21,945 bases of DNA from an uncultured Collinsella sp. (GTDB taxonomy: Bacteria; Actinomycetota; Coriobacteriia; Coriobacteriales; Coriobacteriaceae): positions 1 to 21,945 of the forward strand of contig USAY01000020.1 of the NCBI GenBank assembly GCA_900552755.1. The letters run 5' to 3'. Shown in pieces: positions 15,250 through 21,945 of this stretch. Every line of letters starts with the position of its first letter. Positions within the stretch are counted from its first letter, which is position 1. Under the pieces are notes generated by a model. The model did no database searches, had not been told where the DNA came from, and saw only the letters and a list, made by a program, of their open reading frames with translations. Position numbers and translations under genes: made by a program.

Positions 15250-16188
15250 TCAGTCGTCTCGGCCGTTCTGGTTCTCCAGCGCCCTGCGCTCAAGCTCCCA
15301 GAACGCCCGCATCGCCGTCGCTATCCCGCGCAGCGTGAAGCGGACGGCGATGCCAGTCGAGCGGTCGACGGCAAAGCCGAGCCTTCCGCCGTTGACCTTC
15401 CTCATGCCCCCGAGAGACTTCGAGGGGAAGCGGTACTGGAGGCTCCCGCCCTTCGACCTGGCGAGCTCGATGCCGTCCCGCTTGAGCCGCCGCTCAAGCT
15501 CGCCCATCCGGTCGGGGCAGTCGTGCATGCGCCCGACCTCCTCGATTCGGCGAGTGACCGCGACGCGGATGCGGGCGTTCTCCGAGCGCGCGGCCTGCCC
15601 CTTTCGGGCCATGTCGCGCTCTTCCGTGCCGGGTTGCCTCGCGTGGACGCGCGAGTTGGCCTTGCCGCGCTCAAGCTGCCTGAGGCCGTACCTTTCGTCC
15701 AGGGTACGGACGGTCTTCACGCGTGATGCCGCCGCCTTTCGGGCGGGGCCCTCGTCGAGCCTTCGGCCGGTTTCCAGATCACTGCGGTTGATGCCGAGGT
15801 GCACGGCGTAGCGGTCGGTGGCGTCCGCGCGGCAGCGCTCGCGGTGCAGCACCATCACGACTTCCTGGTTGGGGTAGCGCTCGGCCACGTACTCCCTCGC
15901 ATAGCGCATGCACAGCTCCGGCGTCATCTTCCCGCCGTTGAGGTCGCACTCGTCTGGGAGGAACCCGAGTATCTGGTGCTGCATGTAGGTACACTTGGCA
16001 CCGGCCTTGCCGGGCCTGTCGTGACCCATGGCCGCCCTCGTGTCTGCCATCTCCTGAAACCAGCGGTCATCGTCGATGATGTTCTGCGTGCCGTGGGCGA
16101 GCGCCTTGTCGCGGTCCCAGGAGAGGTAATCCCTGAGTCTCGCGAGGTGCTTCTCGCTGCAGACGCTCGTCTGCTTTATCGCCGTCAT
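15250..16188 (-). CDS. Relaxase / mobilization nuclease
   Basis: The protein has 312 residues and is probably a MOB-type relaxase of the Relaxase/Mobilization-nuclease superfamily. An early Tyr21 (LRDYLSWDRDKAL) is a candidate nicking residue. The stretch QHQILGFLPDE followed by MTPELCMRYAREYVAERYPN matches the family's typical layout. The metal-binding histidines are H115 and H130 (VLHRERC ... DRYAVHLGIN), a spaced and divergent form of the usual H-x-D...HxH motif. The C-terminal half is Arg-rich and basic, suited to DNA binding. It would nick oriT and lead DNA out. The ATG has GGGAGG upstream and lies 10 bases after the coupling-protein stop, last in its operon. Family assignment below superfamily level is uncertain. 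Confidence 0.8.
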   Translation of the reverse strand: MTAIKQTSVCSEKHLARLRDYLSWDRDKALAHGTQNIIDDDRWFQEMADTRAAMGHDRPGKAGAKCTYMQHQILGFLPDECDLNGGKMTPELCMRYAREYVAERYPNQEVVMVLHRERCRADATDRYAVHLGINRSDLETGRRLDEGPARKAAASRVKTVRTLDERYGLRQLERGKANSRVHARQPGTEERDMARKGQAARSENARIRVAVTRRIEEVGRMHDCPDRMGELERRLKRDGIELARSKGGSLQYRFPSKSLGGMRKVNGGRLGFAVDRSTGIAVRFTLRGIATAMRAFWELERRALENQNGRDD

Positions 16189-16198
16189 GGTCGCCTCC

Positions 16199-18115
16199 CT
16201 AGTCGAGCGAGAGCCCGCTGAATTTGCCGCCCGGCTTGCGCCCGGTCTTCTTCTCCGGCTCGGGCCACTTTGGGCACCAGGTCGAGGCCTCCTCGCGCAT
16301 CTTCCCAGCAGCTGACTCGTCGAGGCGGCGCTGGTAGGCGCGACGGTTCTCCGCCTCGTGCTCGGGGGTCCCGAGGTCGAAGTGCTCCCTTGTGGGCGTG
16401 TTGGTGCAGTCGGTGACGGGGGAGCGGAAGACGCCGGCTCGACATGCGGGCATACCGTTGTCCGCGTGCTTCACGACGATGATCCCGTCCCGGTCCGGGG
16501 CCATGTCGCGCCACTCCCAGGGGTGTATCACGTCGTCGGCGCTCTCGCTGTAGGACGTCGAGGAGGACGTGCCTGACGCGGCCCTGCCGTTGCTCGTGCC
16601 CTGCGTGTGGCGCGTGGTCTTGCCGATGAGCTCGGTGAAGTACCGGCGATCCTCCTCCTCTGCGAGCTTCATGGCGACCTTCACACCGCAGTTCGCGAGG
16701 ATCTTCCTGCGGCCGTCTCTCTCGCCATACTTATTGAGCTGGGATACGTCCTGCGTCGCTCCGACCCAGAACGTCCCGTAACTGCGCCCGAGACTGAGGA
16801 GGGCGGGCAGGCACTCGACGCGGGGCAGGTTGCCCCACTCGTCGCCGAGTATCTGCACGGGGCGGGGGAGCCTGCCGCCGTTCACGTCCGCGACCGCCTG
16901 GACCGAAGCCCAGAGCTGCGAGAGAAATATCGCCGCGATGCAGTTGTAGGGTGAGCCCTCGTCGAGCACGTGGAGGAAGACGGCGCTCTTCTCCGTGAGT
17001 ACCGTGCGCGGGTCGATGTCGGAGCCGGAGGTCATCCAGGCGACCGGGGCGGACGAGAACGGGCGGAGTGCCACCTTGAGCGTCGAGAGGATGCTCCTGA
17101 GCTCGTTGCCGCCCGAGGAGATGAACTGCGACGCCCTTCCCTTGGCGGGGTGGCCGCTCGGCAGGGAGCGGAAGACGGCCTTCAGGGGCTCGGATGGGTC
17201 GTCGCCCTCTGCCTCGGTACCGCGGTCCAGGACTTCGCAGACGGTCGCGAGGTGCTTTGATCCCTCCGGGCACTCGTCGGACATTGAGACCAGCAGGACC
17301 AGGGCCGAGAGCAGGCCCCTGGCCGATGCCGTCCAGTGCGAACCCTTGCCCCTCTCGTCGTCCTGGACCACGAGCTCCGCGATGGCGTCCGCTGCCTGCT
17401 CAGCCTCCTGGTCGCGCTCCTCGGCATGGAGGTCGAGAACCTGCTTGAGCGGGTTGAACCTATGGCCGCGATAGGGGTGCTGCGTGTCGAGCAGGAGGAC
17501 GCGGTAGCCACGACGGGCAAGCTCATCGCCCGTGAGCTCTATGAGCTCGTTCTTCACGTCGGAGACGACGAGGGTCGCGGGCTCGGAGCCGTTGGAGGCG
17601 TCGCCGTAGCTGAGCAGGTCGATTGAGGGGAGGTAGAGGAAGCGTGACTTACCTGACCCAGTGGCCCCTGATACGAAAATCATCTTCTTCGGCTCGTAGA
17701 GATAACAGGGCTTACCGCGATATTTGGTGAAACCGTAGACGAACCCGCGCGACGATGGGATCGTCGAGCCGTCCCAGGTCACGGACCCCTTCACGACCTC
17801 GCGACCTGTCTTGACGTGGGCGTCGCCGAGCACGCCGCCGTCCTCGGCTCGTGATTTGAGGGCGCTTGAGTAGGCGATGAGGGCGCAGGTGCAGAGTGCA
17901 AGGAGGAAGACGAACAAGGCCCCGAGGGGATGGGTGACGAACCCGTCCGAGAGCCACCAGCCGAGGACGGTCTCCGCGTCGAACGTTGTGGGAATTGCCG
18001 ATGCGTCGAGTCCGTACCCGGCGACGAGCATGTCGATGGGGGCGGCGAGTACGGGGCATGCGAGGATCGCTAGGAAAAGGGATGATAGGAGCGCTGTGAG
18101 CATCTTGGTTTTCAT
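16199..18115 (-). CDS. VirD4/TraG-type coupling protein (T4CP)
   Basis: The protein has 638 residues. Two N-terminal hydrophobic segments (about 7-25 and 64-84) anchor it in the membrane. The ATPase core has Walker A GATGSGKS (150-157) and Walker B VQILGDEWGNLP (420-431, with D425/E426). A Ser/Thr-rich stretch near 540 and a basic C-terminus follow. Coupling proteins recruit the relaxosome to a type IV secretion channel. The start overlaps the mobC stop by 4 bases (ATGA), so the two are translationally coupled, and the relaxase follows after 10 bases. No VirB4 or other channel gene accompanies it here, so the element probably brings its own coupling protein to a helper's channel. Confidence 0.92.
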   Translation of the reverse strand: MKTKMLTALLSSLFLAILACPVLAAPIDMLVAGYGLDASAIPTTFDAETVLGWWLSDGFVTHPLGALFVFLLALCTCALIAYSSALKSRAEDGGVLGDAHVKTGREVVKGSVTWDGSTIPSSRGFVYGFTKYRGKPCYLYEPKKMIFVSGATGSGKSRFLYLPSIDLLSYGDASNGSEPATLVVSDVKNELIELTGDELARRGYRVLLLDTQHPYRGHRFNPLKQVLDLHAEERDQEAEQAADAIAELVVQDDERGKGSHWTASARGLLSALVLLVSMSDECPEGSKHLATVCEVLDRGTEAEGDDPSEPLKAVFRSLPSGHPAKGRASQFISSGGNELRSILSTLKVALRPFSSAPVAWMTSGSDIDPRTVLTEKSAVFLHVLDEGSPYNCIAAIFLSQLWASVQAVADVNGGRLPRPVQILGDEWGNLPRVECLPALLSLGRSYGTFWVGATQDVSQLNKYGERDGRRKILANCGVKVAMKLAEEEDRRYFTELIGKTTRHTQGTSNGRAASGTSSSTSYSESADDVIHPWEWRDMAPDRDGIIVVKHADNGMPACRAGVFRSPVTDCTNTPTREHFDLGTPEHEAENRRAYQRRLDESAAGKMREEASTWCPKWPEPEKKTGRKPGGKFSGLSLD

Positions 18116-18462
18116 GATAGTTCTCGATTCTTGGAGATGAGGTTTGAAAGCTGCGAGGCCGTGCTCGACACCAGTCGGACGGCCTCCGTGAGCTGTCGGG
18201 CCGTCTGCGCATCCACGCCATAGGCGTTTGCGGCATGGACGGCCTGGTTGAGGTTTCCGCCCTGCTTCTTCATCTGGTGGAGGATTTGCCGCAAGGTCGC
18301 CTCGTCGGCGACCTTGACGGGCTTCTGCCCGATGCGGAGGGCAGCTTCGCGCATGAACGTCGATGGGGCCATGTCAAAAGAGGAAGAGCGCGCCATGATG
18401 ACGGCACGCTCCTCCTCGGTCATGCGGACGTTGATATGCGCGGTCTTGCTGTTGCCGCGCAT
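18112..18462 (-). CDS. mobC: MobC-family relaxosome accessory protein
   Basis: The protein has 116 residues. The N-terminal part looks like a ribbon-helix-helix DNA-binding fold (HINVRMTEEERAVIMARS), and GGNLNQ at residues 68-73 is the MobC hallmark. MobC proteins bind oriT and help the relaxase open the strands. AGGAGGG lies about 8 bases before the ATG. The gene starts 3 bases after the helicase stop and overlaps the coupling-protein start. Confidence 0.92.
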   Translation of the reverse strand: MRGNSKTAHINVRMTEEERAVIMARSSSFDMAPSTFMREAALRIGQKPVKVADEATLRQILHQMKKQGGNLNQAVHAANAYGVDAQTARQLTEAVRLVSSTASQLSNLISKNRELS

Positions 18463-18465
18463 GGC

Positions 18466-19350
18466 CTAGCCCTCCTGGTCATAGAAGGTGGCATGGGGCG
18501 CGTCGAAGGTGAGCTTGGCGCTCCCAAGCGTGCCATAGCGTGCCTTAAGGACGCGAACGAGCAGGGGACGAACATCTAGCTCTGAGTTGTACTTCCGCTC
18601 CTTCTTGTCCCTGCCGTCGACCTGCAGGAAGAGAGCGTTGTCGGAGCCGTAGTCGATACCCTGCGAGCCAGCGAAGACGTTGAGCTCGGTGTTCGCATCG
18701 TTGTACTTATCGCGCGCGACGCTGCTTATCAGGAAAACGGGGACGTCATACGTCCGGGCGATGTTGCCCAGGGCTTGGACGCAAGCGGTGATGACAACGC
18801 GTTCTTCCGCGCGAACATTGAAATTGGTTGCTGCAATGAGTTGAAGGTAATCCACAAAAACGGCAGGGCGCTGCCCACGTTCGTGAATGCAATCACCGAT
18901 GCAACGCCCGAGATCTTCCATGGACGTTTGGCTGTCCATGATGCACGAGTTAGGTGCTACGGTCTCGGCGTAGATGGCGCAGGCGTGCTCAAATGCCTCC
19001 CTCTTCTCGGGGATAGCCCCGGTCGCTTCGGAAAGGCTGAAGTCTCCGTTGCCGAGGCGCGTGATGCCCTTCTGAGCAATGCGATACGCGGGGAGTTCCG
19101 CGGAGTAGAAGACGGTGGGCACGCCTTGGGAGGCAAGGTCGTCGGAGATAACCTTGAGGAGCGTCGTTTTGCCGGCAGCGGGTGCCGCTCCGACTATGGT
19201 CAGGATTCCGGGTACGACGCCTCCGATGAGCTTGTCGAGAGAGGGGAGGCTGCGTATATGAGCCATGGGCTTACGCCCGTTCATTTCCTCGATATAGGTC
19301 TTGAGCTGATCGGCTTCGACGTTGAATGAGCTATTGGCTACAGGCTGCAC
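18466..19350 (-). CDS. DnaB-like RecA-fold helicase domain protein
   Basis: The protein has 294 residues and corresponds to the C-terminal ATPase half of replicative DnaB helicase. Walker A is GAAPAAGKT (54-62), Walker B is VFVDYLQL, and the late motif AGSQGIDYGSDN is present. The N-terminal primase-interaction domain of DnaB (about 450 residues in full length) is missing; instead there are about 30 leading residues. The start is GTG at 19350 with GGAGG upstream, overlapping the end of the excisionase-like gene by 13 bases. In mobile elements such proteins can unwind excised circles for replication or transfer, or load the host replisome. A RepA/RadA-like role cannot be excluded. Confidence 0.82.
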   Translation of the reverse strand: MQPVANSSFNVEADQLKTYIEEMNGRKPMAHIRSLPSLDKLIGGVVPGILTIVGAAPAAGKTTLLKVISDDLASQGVPTVFYSAELPAYRIAQKGITRLGNGDFSLSEATGAIPEKREAFEHACAIYAETVAPNSCIMDSQTSMEDLGRCIGDCIHERGQRPAVFVDYLQLIAATNFNVRAEERVVITACVQALGNIARTYDVPVFLISSVARDKYNDANTELNVFAGSQGIDYGSDNALFLQVDGRDKKERKYNSELDVRPLLVRVLKARYGTLGSAKLTFDAPHATFYDQEG

Positions 19351-19583
19351 GGATCCGACACCTCCAACTCGTGAAGGTACTCAAAAAAGCTGGACTCGAT
19401 GACGAAGAGGCGGCTATGAAGCTTGAGGCAGCGACCGCTCTCTTTCATGAGCGATGCGGCGGCAACCTCCCCAAGCCCGGTCAGCTCACGAATCTCGGTG
19501 ACGCCGAGCAGACGCTCGCGTCCCAGAACGACGCGAGGAGGAGCGGGTACGATACCCGCTTTGGGAACAACGGAATCTACCAT
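19338..19583 (-). CDS. Excisionase-like small DNA-binding protein
   Basis: I chose the ATG at 19583 (81 residues) because AAGGAGA precedes it; a longer reading to 19736 has no such support. The core, GVTEIRELTGLGEVAAASLM followed by RLFVIESSFFEYLHELE, has the MerR-like winged-helix layout of Xis/AlpA-type proteins, in which a helix-turn-helix is followed by a short wing. It is first in the minus-strand mobilization operon, so excision, replication and transfer may be expressed together. It could also be only the operon's regulator; identity to a named family is not certain. Confidence 0.6.
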   Translation of the reverse strand: MVDSVVPKAGIVPAPPRVVLGRERLLGVTEIRELTGLGEVAAASLMKESGRCLKLHSRLFVIESSFFEYLHELEVSDPCSL

Positions 19584-19763
19584 GGTAGAATCTCCTTTGG
19601 TCTGCTCACTCCTCCCCACCTCAGTTTGGCGACTAGAGGGGAGGGGTGGGCGGCTTTTTGTTTCTATGGCCTTCTTTGGGCACCCCCATTCCGGCATTCG
19701 CTTATCTGTGCAATTCGATGATACTGCTTCTGGCAATCGAGGCGCTGAAGATTCAGAAAAAGT

Positions 19764-19779
19764 TCCGAAAAGTTTCGGA
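19764..19779. promoter_or_regulatory. Palindrome in the divergent control region
   Basis: TCCGAAA-AG-TTTCGGA is a perfect 7-bp inverted repeat with a 2-base centre, lying between the divergent excisionase-like gene and the unknown gene at 19841. A GTTATACT promoter-like sequence follows at about 19806-19813. It may be an operator for either gene. The rest of 19584-19840 shows CCTCCCC/GGGGAGG followed by CTTTTTG but no gene. Confidence 0.4.
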
Positions 19780-19840
19780 TAAGCACTTTTACCTCAAAAA
19801 ACAGGGTTATACTTACAATGAAAATCGATTGGGGGATGAA

Positions 19841-20587
19841 ATGGAACGCTCCAGGAAACCGAAAAAACGAAAGTTTGGGACGACCGTCCTTGAACAGACC
19901 GATGACAACATCAGCATGTTCAAGGAACAACATCCGCAAGAGTTTAAGACTCCGGGGGAAGTGGTCGACCTTCTCGCGAGTCTATGTCTCCGCGTCAACA
20001 AGGGTGCGGCTGCAGAGCTGAGCGCTTTTTGTGCGCAACGGGTCAAGTCTATTCAGGATGAGCTTGGTGGATATGGCGATGCTGAGTCCCTGTCGCTCGC
20101 TGCCGACGATTTAAACGACAAGCTCTCTTATTACAAGGCTCTTCGTAACCATATGCTGCGATTTGTTCCGCAAGACAGCCTTGTTGATAAGGGGCCGTCA
20201 ATGAAACGCGTGGACCTGCGAGGTGGCTCGTATCTCGTTGTCCCCGACGATTGGCCGGTGGTCAATGAGTCGAATGCTGCGTCATGCGACTATGCTTTCG
20301 TTCTTGAAGTGCGGAATGCAAGCGATGCAATTCCGCACTATGTTTATCTTTCCTCAAAGGAAGTCTGCCCTACGGATGAGGTGCTTGATGCGATAGCTGA
20401 TATATGGCCGGGAATTCGTGATGTCCAGACTTCTCAGGTTGAGCCAATCTATGACAAGGACGGCGCGATTCTGAATACCGACGAATGGACGAAGGCACCT
20501 ATAATCGGCGTCTTCCCCATTCGCGACGCCTCATCGTTTTCCTGGGAGGATAAAGCTCCATATGGAGCGATGGTCTATCGCCATTAG
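19841..20587 (+). CDS. Unrecognised accessory protein
   Basis: I chose the ATG at 19841 (248 residues), preceded by GGGGGA; an in-frame upstream extension to 19646 would begin with an implausible low-quality reading. The start is strongly basic (MERSRKPKKRKFGTT). A helical region about residues 40-110 with SLCLRVNKGAAAELSAFCAQ follows. The C-terminal half is beta-rich and acidic (DLRGGSYLVVPDDWPVVNES, EVCPTDEVLDAIADIWP). No signal peptide, membrane segment or catalytic motif is visible. It stands alone on the plus strand, divergent from the mobilization operon and convergent with the integrase, from which a shared terminator separates it. Its GC content is lower than that of the mob genes. 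Function unknown; a defence, anti-defence or regulatory role is possible. Confidence 0.65.
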   Translation: MERSRKPKKRKFGTTVLEQTDDNISMFKEQHPQEFKTPGEVVDLLASLCLRVNKGAAAELSAFCAQRVKSIQDELGGYGDAESLSLAADDLNDKLSYYKALRNHMLRFVPQDSLVDKGPSMKRVDLRGGSYLVVPDDWPVVNESNAASCDYAFVLEVRNASDAIPHYVYLSSKEVCPTDEVLDAIADIWPGIRDVQTSQVEPIYDKDGAILNTDEWTKAPIIGVFPIRDASSFSWEDKAPYGAMVYRH

Positions 20588-20605
20588 TCCATCTATGTTC
20601 AAAGC

Positions 20606-20640
20606 AAGGGAAGGGCCGGGTATATCTCGGCCCTTCCCTT
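20606..20640. terminator. Bidirectional terminator between the unknown gene and the integrase
   Basis: A perfect 13-bp stem AAGGGAAGGGCCG/CGGCCCTTCCCTT (20606-20618, 20628-20640) with a 9-base loop separates the convergent genes; its right arm reaches into the integrase stop codon. It lacks a long T run on either side, so efficiency is uncertain. Confidence 0.7.
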
Positions 20641-21919
20641 ATGAATTGCTCTCTTGGGAAATGAGCTCGCCGAAGGCATCTGCTGCCTTACGATCGTTTG
20701 CCTCGATGGCGTGGGAGTAGATGGAGAGCGTCGTACTTGGAGATGCGTGTCCAAGTCTTGCCTGGACAGTCTTCACGTCTGCGCCTTCTCCGATTAGGAG
20801 CGTCGCTTGCGTGTGCCGCAGGGCGTGGGGGACGAGCCCACTGTATCCCGTACCCCTCACGTGCTCTTTGCCGTTTCGCTGGAATCTTCTGGTGATATTG
20901 TTGTAGCTCCCAAAGCCGTTATCGACGCAGAAGTCGCGGAACCATCGGTCGAAGTTGTGGCCGTCTACGTTGACGACTGTGGCGTATATGCCATCCTCGG
21001 TCGTAACGACCTTTATGCCGTTAACGATAGGCGTCTTGTCGTCCTGATCGAGAGTGTATCGGTTGAGCTGCGCCCGCTGTTCCAGCTCCCATTTGCTGAG
21101 ATAGCAGGCCAGGGAGTCGTTGATTGCTATGGTGCGTCGGCTCATCTTCGATTTTGGCGGTCGGAGAGTCTTGTCATTGGTGAACTGCTTCGACACGCTC
21201 AACGTGCGCTGCCCAAGATCGATGTCGCCCCAAGTCAAGCCGAGCATTTCGCCGCGTCGGAGACCACATTGGAGCAAGAGCATGGTGCCCGTTGCCTTGG
21301 CCGACAGTGGTTCATCCATGAGGCAAGACAGAAATCGTGAAGCCTCGTCTGCCGTAAGCGGAGTTCTTTCCCTGTAAGTTGGTTTGGGAAGCTTGATTGG
21401 CGTGCATGGGTTACGAAGGATGAGCTCGTTGTCTACGGCGTCTTGGAGAATCTGTCGCAGTTTGACATGTGTCCCGTGTAGCTCGGCTTCGGACATTCCC
21501 TTTTTGCGGGCGTTTGCGTAGATGTGCCGTATATCGTCAGGGTGGAGGTCAGTAAGTCGAATATGGCCGAACATCTCTTGAATGTGGCTAATATAGTTGC
21601 CCTCACGGGCATAGGCGAGCGGTGACTTGAGGCTCTCTTTCCTTAGTTTGTGGAAGTTCCTGGCGTACTCTGCGACGGTGAGGTTTCTGCTGTCACGGAC
21701 GATACCGGAGTTCAACTCCTCCTTGTATTCTTCCAGGGCTTTGCGGAGCATTGCCTGTTGTGTGCGTCTACTCACACCTTCGCAGTGCAGCGTTCTCTTG
21801 GATGAGTAGGCGTATTTGCCGGTCTTGGGGTCCTTGCCGAGGTTGAAGCGGTATTGGAACACCCCTTCTTTAACTTGATATACGCTGCCGTTTCCGACGA
21901 CTCGTGGTTTGGTGCTCAT
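20639..21919 (-). CDS. Tyrosine recombinase (integrase) of the element
   Basis: The protein has 426 residues. The N-terminal arm-binding region (about 10-65, VYQVKEGVFQYRFNLGKD) is followed by a core-binding helical domain (about 75-180) and the catalytic domain. Catalytic residues are R221 (QCGLRRGEM), H365 and R368 (PHALRHT), H391 (RLGHASPS) and nucleophile Y401. All are present, so it should be active. AAGGA lies upstream of the ATG at 21919. It is the likely enzyme for recombination at the tRNA-Arg 3' end, though it is encoded about 11 kb from that tRNA, at the far end of the element. Its promoter and attR are beyond or at the window edge. Confidence 0.95.
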   Translation of the reverse strand: MSTKPRVVGNGSVYQVKEGVFQYRFNLGKDPKTGKYAYSSKRTLHCEGVSRRTQQAMLRKALEEYKEELNSGIVRDSRNLTVAEYARNFHKLRKESLKSPLAYAREGNYISHIQEMFGHIRLTDLHPDDIRHIYANARKKGMSEAELHGTHVKLRQILQDAVDNELILRNPCTPIKLPKPTYRERTPLTADEASRFLSCLMDEPLSAKATGTMLLLQCGLRRGEMLGLTWGDIDLGQRTLSVSKQFTNDKTLRPPKSKMSRRTIAINDSLACYLSKWELEQRAQLNRYTLDQDDKTPIVNGIKVVTTEDGIYATVVNVDGHNFDRWFRDFCVDNGFGSYNNITRRFQRNGKEHVRGTGYSGLVPHALRHTQATLLIGEGADVKTVQARLGHASPSTTLSIYSHAIEANDRKAADAFGELISQESNS

Positions 21920-21945
21920 GGTGGGATTCCTTGGGATTAGGCTAG

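Larger units (their letters stand above)
9907..21945. mobile_element. Integrative and mobilizable element in tRNA-Arg(CCT), right end outside the window
   Basis: From the tRNA rightwards the gene set is a restriction-type cargo operon, a hairpin-rich gap, a relaxase, a VirD4-like coupling protein, MobC, a helicase, an excisionase-like protein, an unknown protein and a tyrosine integrase. This is a self-integrating, mobilisable set. No type IV secretion channel gene is seen, so it is better called an IME than a conjugative element. The integrase lies at the end away from the tRNA. The length is at least 12 kb. Confidence 0.8.

Noticed and set aside
14875..15811. Plus-strand frames through the hairpin-rich gap into the relaxase
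   Set aside because: They lack ribosome sites, are Arg/Pro/Ser-rich and cross a strong terminator and the antisense of the relaxase.
21920..21945. Right attachment site at the window edge
   Set aside because: No match to the tRNA-Arg 3' end is present in these bases.

Overview
The window looks like the chromosome of a high-GC, gut-type actinobacterium of the Coriobacteriia, most likely Collinsella or a close relative. This is an inference from GC-rich codon use, strong AGGAGG-type ribosome sites, a mannose-family PTS operon with a DUF956 gene, and a DUF5692-like membrane protein; no 16S gene is present.

Positions 1-9830 look like host backbone. A very acidic protein runs off the left edge (minus strand). 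Next come a multi-pass membrane protein and a TetR regulator (minus strand), divergent from a large fused iron-sulfur/flavin oxidoreductase. The shared intergenic region carries two identical TTGAC-N5-GTCAA palindromes that are probable TetR operators. A HypA-type nickel chaperone follows, then a mannose-family PTS operon (EIIAB, EIIC, EIID) and, behind a strong hairpin terminator, the DUF956 (ManO-like) gene. Between that gene and a tRNA-Arg(CCU) lies an unusual block in which one short motif occurs seven times in alternating orientation.

Positions 9907 to at least 21945 look like an integrative and mobilizable element (IME) inserted at the 3' end of the tRNA-Arg gene. Cargo on the plus strand is a two-gene defence-type operon: an MmeI-like fused restriction-methylation enzyme and, overlapping it by one base, a DUF262/HNH (GmrSD-like) protein. 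A structured leader of two related long hairpins, followed by an overlapping terminator, precedes them. The enzyme's probable target-recognition segment is AT-rich and looks swapped in. On the minus strand a compact operon encodes an excisionase-like protein, a DnaB-type helicase domain, MobC, a VirD4/TraG coupling protein and a relaxase, and ends at a clear terminator. A hairpin-rich gap between the two operons is a candidate oriT. An unrecognised 248-residue protein and a tyrosine integrase close the right side. No T4SS channel gene (such as a VirB4 ATPase) is visible, so transfer would need a helper element. The right attachment site is not in the window.

The best candidates for something undescribed are the defence operon with its leader RNA-like structure, the alternating repeat block beside the tRNA, and the fused oxidoreductase locus.
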